Shown here: positions 6,331-10,114 of the stretch, one piece after another
Layout of the letters: each line of letters starts with the position of its first letter
How positions within the stretch are numbered: the first letter of the stretch is position 1
Assembly: GCA_023443765.1 (NCBI GenBank)
Contig: JAEZTA010000027.1
Coordinates: 1-10,114 of the forward strand
Length of the DNA stretch: 10,114 nucleotides
Direction: 5' to 3'
Origin: Bacteroidota bacterium
GTDB taxonomy: Bacteria; Bacteroidota; Bacteroidia; Bacteroidales; Rikenellaceae
The notes under the pieces: generated by a model
What the model saw: only the letters and a program-made list of their open reading frames with translations
Told to the model about the DNA's origin: nothing
The model's database searches: none
Position numbers and translations under genes: made by a program

Positions 6331-6374
6331 TAGCACATTTGGACACAAAAGGCCAAATAGGACCTTTTGTGCTA
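6331..6374. repeat. Overlapping inverted repeats between the membrane protein and AraC genes
   Basis: Three arm pairs interlock here: TAGCACA (6331-6337) with TGTGCTA (6368-6374); ATTTGG (6337-6342) with CCAAAT (6353-6358); and CACAAAAGG (6344-6352) with CCTTTTGTG (6363-6371). They cannot all form together because they share bases. The 9-bp pair, 19 bases beyond the stop of the membrane protein gene, could be its terminator, although the tail after it (TCCAAATG on the minus strand) is not a U-run. It could also be an operator for the AraC gene. Confidence 0.5.
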
Positions 6375-6392
6375 TGTTTTGAGCTAAATAGA

Positions 6393-7409
6393 TTATTGTA
6401 ACGTTGTGCAAATGACGGCAGAGGCGAGCAATAGCAGGTAGAGGGGAAGGGCAATGGCCCGGTGAATCCGGACGAACATGAAGGGTAACAGGACGGCCGA
6501 AGGTACGGCCGTTAGGGCAATTATTCCCGGGGTTGCGGCGGGTCCGCACAGCACGGCGGCAGCCAGCAGGAGTATACTTATATTAAATATGAAAATAAAG
6601 CGCGGTTTGGTCCCGACGGCATAAATATCCGAGAGGAAGAACAGCAGAGCCATCAGGTCGAGTACGAACACTGCACCCAGCAGCACGAGGCTTTCCAGGG
6701 GAGTCGCGGGGAACAGCGACAACGGTGTTCCCGTGATGAATATGGTTCCCAGCGCTGTAACCGGAGCTGTAAATTCACCTCCAGCACCCCAGTTTACGTA
6801 GCAGAGCGCGAGGGCAGGCAGCAGCAATCCCGCCGTTGCAACGGTGACCTCGCGCAGCGTGCGCCGGAAAAGCATAACGGCGAGCAGCAGCAGGATCAGG
6901 AGCGGCGTAGCGGCCACGCAGACGAGCGGCAGCAGCCCGATGTAGAACGAGGCGCGGAAGATAGCGTCGAAACCGTATCCGTTGCAGAACGAGCGGCAGA
7001 AATTCTTCAGGGCAAGGGCCAGCAGGGCCGATGCGGTGAAGAGCGTCAGAAAATCGCTGTCGCTGGCAAGGCCGCAGGCGATTGCTCCGTAGAGCGGAAT
7101 GGCGAGACAGGTTCCGACCGTGTAGAGGTTGTAACGCACGGTAAGACGTCCGATACACATGCCTGTAAAGAGCATCAGCAATCCGGCGATCCAGCGCGAC
7201 CAGACCGGATGCGCCGCCTGGAATTGCGCCAGCAGTTCCCCGGGCAGCGGTATGGCGAGCGGGTCGGAAGCGCCCCGGAAGGCTGTATTGCCGGCCAACG
7301 CCGCTGCATCCGCAGCAGAGCCGCCGGCACCCCACATCGCGACGACGGTGAGTGCGGCGAGGGTCAGAAAGGCCGGAACGAGCGGCTGCCGTGCAATGTC
7401 GAATTTCAT
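6393..7409 (-). CDS. Polytopic inner-membrane protein, possibly DUF6427-like
   Basis: A 338-residue, strongly hydrophobic protein with about ten predicted TM segments, for instance at 9-27, 71-88, 98-115, 120-136, 156-181, 190-205, 240-260, 272-290, 294-313 and 318-335. Residues 30-68 form the longest non-membrane loop. Conserved-looking polar elements are the GRLTVRYNLYTVGT segment (87-100), LKNFCRSFCNGYGFDAIFRASFYIGL (134-159) and MLFRRTLREV (179-188). The pattern of a short FRASFYIGLL segment, a double hydrophobic stretch and an RRxLREV loop reminds me of the uncharacterised Bacteroidetes DUF6427 membrane family; this is from memory and unverified. No catalytic motif is visible and no function can be given. 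It is divergent from rnhB across 139 bases and followed by an inverted-repeat region, so it is probably monocistronic. Confidence 0.85.
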   Translation of the reverse strand: MKFDIARQPLVPAFLTLAALTVVAMWGAGGSAADAAALAGNTAFRGASDPLAIPLPGELLAQFQAAHPVWSRWIAGLLMLFTGMCIGRLTVRYNLYTVGTCLAIPLYGAIACGLASDSDFLTLFTASALLALALKNFCRSFCNGYGFDAIFRASFYIGLLPLVCVAATPLLILLLLAVMLFRRTLREVTVATAGLLLPALALCYVNWGAGGEFTAPVTALGTIFITGTPLSLFPATPLESLVLLGAVFVLDLMALLFFLSDIYAVGTKPRFIFIFNISILLLAAAVLCGPAATPGIIALTAVPSAVLLPFMFVRIHRAIALPLYLLLLASAVICTTLQ

Positions 7410-7431
7410 GTCGGGGGCTTTTTTCCTCGGA

Positions 7432-7439
7432 CAAAATTA
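7432..7439 (-). promoter_or_regulatory. Predicted -7 promoter element of the membrane protein gene
   Basis: The minus strand reads TAATTTTG, matching TAnnTTTG, 22 bases upstream of the ATG at 7409. The 5' UTR would be about 15 bases. No -33 TTTG was found. It is divergent from the rnhB -7 element at 7463-7470; the two lie only 23 bases apart. Confidence 0.5.
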
Positions 7440-7462
7440 GTGAAAAAAGCCGGAATAATCCG

Positions 7463-7470
7463 TAACTTTG
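7463..7470 (+). promoter_or_regulatory. Predicted -7 promoter element of rnhB
   Basis: TAACTTTG matches TAnnTTTG, 78 bases upstream of the rnhB ATG. The predicted 5' UTR is about 70 bases, long for this window, and contains an AGGAGGT (7479-7485) and a stem-loop. No TTTG -33 box is seen at the usual spacing. Confidence 0.5.
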
Positions 7471-7491
7471 TAGAATATAGGAGGTAGTCCT

Positions 7492-7523
7492 GCAATCTTT
7501 GGGCGCAAACGCCACCCGATTGC
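7492..7523 (+). promoter_or_regulatory. Stem-loop in the rnhB 5' UTR
   Basis: GCAATC (7492-7497) pairs with GATTGC (7518-7523), and inside it GGCG (7502-7505) pairs with CGCC (7510-7513) around a CAAA loop, with an internal loop between the two stems. It lies between the predicted transcription start and the rnhB ATG. It may affect translation or may be a chance fold. Confidence 0.35.
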
Positions 7524-7548
7524 TTCCTGCTTTATCTAATTTGTTACG

Positions 7549-8148
7549 ATGTTAGAAAACCAGTGTCAATATGATCTCCCGGAAGCCGGGTGCGACGAAG
7601 CCGGACGCGGATGCCTGGCCGGGCCGGTCTTTGCGGCGGCTGTGATCCTGCCGCCCGATTTTCACGATCCGCTGCTCAACGACTCGAAGCAGATGACCGA
7701 GCGCAACCGAGAGAAACTGCGCGCCATCATCGAACGGGAAGCCGTAGCATGGGCTGTCGAGGCGGTTTCGGCGGCCCGGATCGACGAGATCAATATTCTG
7801 AACGCTTCATTCGAGGGAATGTCGCTGGCTGTGGCGCGCCTCGATCCGGCCCCGGAATTCCTGGCTATCGACGGCAATCGGTTCCGCACGCGCCTCGAAA
7901 TCCCGTATCGCTGCATCGTCAAGGGCGACGGTAAATATGCCGACATTGCAGCGGCCTCGGTACTCGCCAAGACCCACCGCGACGAATACATGCTCCGCAT
8001 TGCCGAAGAGTTCCCGCAGTACGGCTGGACAAAGAATAAGGGTTATCCCACGCGCGAACACCGGCTGGCAATCCGGGAGCACGGCCTTACGCCTCATCAC
8101 CGGTTGACGTTCAACCACGAGATCGATCAGTTGGAGTTTCCTTTCTGA
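7549..8148 (+). CDS. rnhB: Ribonuclease HII
   Basis: RNase HII cleaves the RNA strand of RNA-DNA hybrids and starts excision of single ribonucleotides misincorporated in DNA; it acts in the cytoplasm on the chromosome with Mg2+ or Mn2+. The DEDD active site is visible: D16 and E17 in GCDEAGRGCLAGPV (14-27), D108 in LAIDGN (105-110) and D127 in VKGDGKYADIAAASVLAKTHRDEY (124-147). Other family segments are LNDSKQMTERNREKL (43-57) and the C-terminal GWTKNKGYPTREHRLAIREHGLTPHHR (159-185). The 199 residues are the normal length for a bacterial RnhB. The ATG is chosen because the first catalytic motif then begins at residue 14, as is usual. It is the only plus-strand gene here, transcribed alone and closed by a strong hairpin at 8193-8223. 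Confidence 0.96.
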   Translation: MLENQCQYDLPEAGCDEAGRGCLAGPVFAAAVILPPDFHDPLLNDSKQMTERNREKLRAIIEREAVAWAVEAVSAARIDEINILNASFEGMSLAVARLDPAPEFLAIDGNRFRTRLEIPYRCIVKGDGKYADIAAASVLAKTHRDEYMLRIAEEFPQYGWTKNKGYPTREHRLAIREHGLTPHHRLTFNHEIDQLEFPF

Positions 8149-8192
8149 CGATTCCGGAGGTCCCGACGAAGCGGCTTCTCCCCGAATAAAAC

Positions 8193-8223
8193 AAAAAGAG
8201 CAGGCTTTCGGCCTGCTCTTTTT
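8193..8223. terminator. Bidirectional terminator between rnhB and the exbD gene
   Basis: A perfect 13-base-pair inverted repeat (AAAAAGAGCAGGC, 8193-8205, with 8211-8223) closes a 5-base TTTCG loop. Its A-rich and T-rich ends give a U-tract on both strands. It sits 44 bases after the rnhB stop and 17 bases after the end of the convergent exbD gene, so it should end both transcripts. Confidence 0.9.
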
Positions 8224-8240
8224 CAACTGAATCCCCCGGA

Positions 8241-8711
8241 TTAGTATCCCAGCGACTTGGAAGCCGCATAGGAGAGTTTCAGGGCGTTGGCGCGACGCAG
8301 CTCCTGCTTAACGTCGGTCACAATACCCATCTTGGTACCCTCGTCGGCCTTGAGGCAGATCGTCATCGAAGCACGGTCGGCTTCGGTGAGTTTATCGCGC
8401 TCAGCAGCGACGAAGTCCAGGATATCCCGGGTTGATTTGTACGAGTCGTTCAACTGGATGCGCGGCGCGGTTCCGAACTTTGCCTGCATCGTCATCGACG
8501 GGGGGCCGATGTGGATGAAACTTACGAGCGATTTCTTCTCCAGTTTCTGCACCTCGGTAGCCTCCGGAAGTTTATATCTCACCAGCAGTTCCTGATCACG
8601 CATGGTCGTCGAGACCATAAAGAAGAAGAGGATCATGAAGATCACGTCAGGAAGCGATGCGGTCGAGATAGGGGGCAGACCTTTGCTGCCCTTCTTTTTC
8701 ATTACTGCCAT
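8241..8711 (-). CDS. ExbD/TolR-family biopolymer transport protein (second copy, last in cluster)
   Basis: ExbD-type proteins pair with an ExbB/TolQ pentamer in the inner membrane and use proton flow to drive an outer-membrane process. This 156-residue copy has a short cytoplasmic N-terminus, one TM helix (about 20-37) with the essential aspartate D22 in SLPDVIF, and a periplasmic domain. The C-terminal part, MTICLKADEGTKMGIVTDVKQELRRANALKLSYAAS, is a good match to the ExbD fold (strand with conserved Asp, helix, strand). Length is slightly above the 135-145 of classical ExbD. It starts 3 bases past the stop of the preceding exbD gene and is the last gene before the bidirectional terminator. 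The start could be either M1 or M4 (three codons later); both keep the TM helix. Confidence 0.9.
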   Translation of the reverse strand: MAVMKKKGSKGLPPISTASLPDVIFMILFFFMVSTTMRDQELLVRYKLPEATEVQKLEKKSLVSFIHIGPPSMTMQAKFGTAPRIQLNDSYKSTRDILDFVAAERDKLTEADRASMTICLKADEGTKMGIVTDVKQELRRANALKLSYAASKSLGY

Positions 8712-8714
8712 GGC

Positions 8715-9320
8715 TTACTTCTTTATGTTACGCGGTTCTGCCTCCGAAATTTTCAGAGGTACTGCTTTCGATACTGCATTGCGCTGCTCCTCGTTAAGAT
8801 CGAGGAATTTTGCGCCGAATTTACGCAGTGCCACTTCGTCACGCACCTCGTTGAACGCGCGCGTGAGTTCGTTCTGCACCATGATGTAGGACTGGTAGCC
8901 CGTGTCTCGGGTCGTCTGAAGCGAAACGACGCCCTGGCTCTCGGGGTATACCCACTTGCTGCCGTCTGCAAGCTCGATCTCTTTGTTCTGCTTTTCGGGC
9001 AAGTTCTCGTCGTTCATCGGGTTGGTGATGAACTCCTTGGTCTTGTCCTTGAGCTGACGAAGATCGAGCGGCTCCTGCTTGCCTGCTGCTCCTGCCATGA
9101 TGTCTCCCCTACCGTTGATGAATACGAGGAAGAGGTTGCGTTCCTTGACCTTGATCTCCTCCTGTTGTTGATCCTCGGGAGGCATCGGCGGAAGCATACG
9201 CACCAGACCCGTGTCGGTATTCATGGTAGTGGCGACGAGGAAGAAAATCAGCAGCAGGAAGGCGATGTCGGCCATAGAGCCGGCATTGATCTCCTGTATT
9301 TGTCTTTTATCTCCTGCCAT
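8715..9320 (-). CDS. ExbD/TolR-family biopolymer transport protein (first copy, long periplasmic domain)
   Basis: A 201-residue ExbD relative with cytoplasmic N-terminus, one TM helix (about 16-33) and the functional aspartate D18 in SMADIAFLLLIFF. After the helix comes PPMPPEDQQQEEIKVKERN (44-62), a linker, and a periplasmic domain that is longer than usual: an insertion rich in Asn, Glu and Lys at about 95-120 precedes SKWVYPESQGVVSLQTTRDTGYQSYIMVQNELTRAFNEVRDEVA, the part matching the ExbD core. The C-terminal tail (165-201) is charged. It is read 12 bases after the four-TM gene and 3 bases before the other exbD. Two non-identical ExbD proteins in one cluster suggest a mixed ExbD dimer in the stator, an inference from the known 5:2 ExbB:ExbD architecture. 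Confidence 0.9.
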   Translation of the reverse strand: MAGDKRQIQEINAGSMADIAFLLLIFFLVATTMNTDTGLVRMLPPMPPEDQQQEEIKVKERNLFLVFINGRGDIMAGAAGKQEPLDLRQLKDKTKEFITNPMNDENLPEKQNKEIELADGSKWVYPESQGVVSLQTTRDTGYQSYIMVQNELTRAFNEVRDEVALRKFGAKFLDLNEEQRNAVSKAVPLKISEAEPRNIKK

Positions 9321-9332
9321 TTTGGTTTACTC

Positions 9333-9752
9333 CTATTTGAAAGCGCCCCAAATCTCGGTTGCTACGGCCGTCAGGAAGGCGGCGACGAATGCAACGTAGG
9401 TTACGAGGATGCTCGTTTCGGTAACTATGGTTTCACCCTGGCCGAAGAAACCGTTATTCTGGAGATCGACGATATTCACCGTGTGGCCTGCAGAGTAGAA
9501 GTACGATACGCCTACAATCACGATGATCAGCGCCAGGGACAGAATGGTCCCCTTGATGCCTGCTGGATTTTGGATCATTCCGAAGACGGCGCAGAAAATG
9601 GCCGCAACGATCGCAAACACGACGAGGAAGTAACCCCACATCAGGTTTATGCTGATCGAAGCGTCCGAGCCGCCGGTGGCCAACGCGTATACCAGAAGTA
9701 CCGCCGTAATAGCCATCAGAACCCCCAGCAATATGTTTAAAATCTTTTTCAT
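9333..9752 (-). CDS. Four-TM membrane protein of the ExbB/ExbD cluster, function unknown
   Basis: A 139-residue hydrophobic protein with four predicted TM helices at about 4-26, 35-60, 67-86 and 112-134. The loop between helices 3 and 4 (87-111) holds GHTVNIVDLQNNGFFGQGET, possibly periplasmic. No enzyme motif and no ExbB or ExbD motif is visible. It lies between exbB (36-base gap) and the first exbD (12-base gap), so co-transcription with the stator genes is very likely. By position I infer an accessory subunit or assembly factor of this ExbBD-type complex. I do not recognise the family. Confidence 0.85.
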   Translation of the reverse strand: MKKILNILLGVLMAITAVLLVYALATGGSDASISINLMWGYFLVVFAIVAAIFCAVFGMIQNPAGIKGTILSLALIIVIVGVSYFYSAGHTVNIVDLQNNGFFGQGETIVTETSILVTYVAFVAAFLTAVATEIWGAFK

Positions 9753-9788
9753 AATTGCTTTTGACTTTTTAATCTTATCCGCGTTGGG

Positions 9789-10114
9789 TTATTTCTTGTT
9801 GTAAGCCGTCAGGATATCCATCAGCGTGATGGACGAATCCTCCATATCGTTCACGAGCGAGTCGATCTTCGAAACGATATAGTTGTAGAACAGCTGAAGA
9901 ATAACCGCAGCGATAAGACCCATAAGGGTGGTCAGAAGGGCGACCTTGATACCGCCTGCAACGAGGGTCGGGCTGATATCACCGGCAGCCTGGATCTGGT
10001 CGAATGCCTGGATCATACCGACGACGGTACCCATAAATCCTAACATAGGCGAAAGAGCGATGAAGAGGCCGATCCACGTCAGACCCGACTCCATCTGGCC
10101 GGTATGAACCGAAC
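9789..10114 (-). CDS. ExbB/TolQ/MotA-family proton channel protein, C-terminal part
   Basis: Cut by the window edge; the reading frame continues upstream past 10114, so the ATG at 10094 is internal (upstream codons read SVHTGQ). The 107 visible residues contain the conserved segment TWIGLFIALSPMLGFMGTVVGMIQAFDQIQAAG, the ExbB/TolQ TM2 and loop, then PTLVAGGIKVALLTTLMGLIAAVILQLFYNYI, which is TM3. Both helices line the proton pathway in this family. A short cytoplasmic tail with SKIDSLVNDMEDSSITLMDILTAYNKK follows. It heads the visible cluster of 4-TM gene, exbD and exbD. The promoter and N-terminal part (including TM1) are outside the window. Family membership is firm; whether it serves TonB, Tol or another system cannot be told. 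Confidence 0.92.
   Translation of the reverse strand, partial: SVHTGQMESGLTWIGLFIALSPMLGFMGTVVGMIQAFDQIQAAGDISPTLVAGGIKVALLTTLMGLIAAVILQLFYNYIVSKIDSLVNDMEDSSITLMDILTAYNKK

Noticed and set aside
8511..9740. Long plus-strand frame of 409 codons
   Set aside because: It runs antisense across three genes (both exbD genes and the four-TM gene), which have strong family motifs. No domain is visible in the antisense product.
1..10114. Search for CRISPR arrays, tRNA/rRNA genes, insertion sequences, phage genes and defence systems
   Set aside because: No spaced direct repeats, no cloverleaf or rRNA signature sequences, and no transposase, integrase or nuclease-helicase defence genes were seen. The protein-coding content is core housekeeping and envelope genes.

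Overview
The window looks like chromosomal DNA of a moderately GC-rich member of the Bacteroidales, most likely Alistipes/Rikenellaceae-like. The assignment rests on protein character, on several intergenic regions carrying the Bacteroidetes -7 promoter element TAnnTTTG, on the general lack of Shine-Dalgarno sites, and on the gene set (a sensor kinase with an ABC-type periplasmic domain, an ExsA-like AraC regulator, and an ExbB/4-TM/ExbD/ExbD cluster). It is an inference from reading, not from a database search.

Layout. 1-1300 (minus): N-terminal 433 residues of a membrane sensor protein, cut by the window edge just inside a PAS domain. 1352-1388: a perfect hairpin that closes the next operon. 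1403-4754 (minus): a tight lipA-lipB-recJ operon with gaps of 2 and 8 bases, read from a -7 element at 4781-4788. 4755-5308: a 554-base stretch without a convincing protein gene. It holds a very clean Bacteroidetes promoter and a strong terminator that together define a candidate small RNA of about 85-90 nt, plus about 290 GC-rich bases I cannot explain. 5309-6235 (minus): an AraC-family regulator with a Cys/His cluster. 6393-7409 (minus): a polytopic membrane protein. 7549-8148 (plus): rnhB, the only plus-strand gene, divergent from the membrane protein gene and convergent with the Exb cluster. 8193-8223: a perfect bidirectional terminator. 8241-10114 (minus): exbD, exbD, a four-TM protein and the C-terminal part of an ExbB/TolQ/MotA protein, in transcription order exbB - 4-TM - exbD - exbD.

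How the genes work together. LipB moves octanoate from ACP to lipoyl-dependent proteins and LipA inserts the two sulfurs, so the first two genes of the operon form the complete endogenous lipoylation pathway. RecJ is a DNA-repair exonuclease and its co-transcription seems to be positional. The ExbB/ExbD genes should form a proton-driven stator that energises an outer-membrane process (TonB-type transport or a Tol-like function), with the four-TM protein as a likely lineage-specific partner. RnhB removes ribonucleotides from DNA.

I found no CRISPR array, tRNA, rRNA, insertion sequence, phage gene or defence system. The most interesting unexplained item is the orphan promoter-hairpin-terminator unit at 5093-5216.
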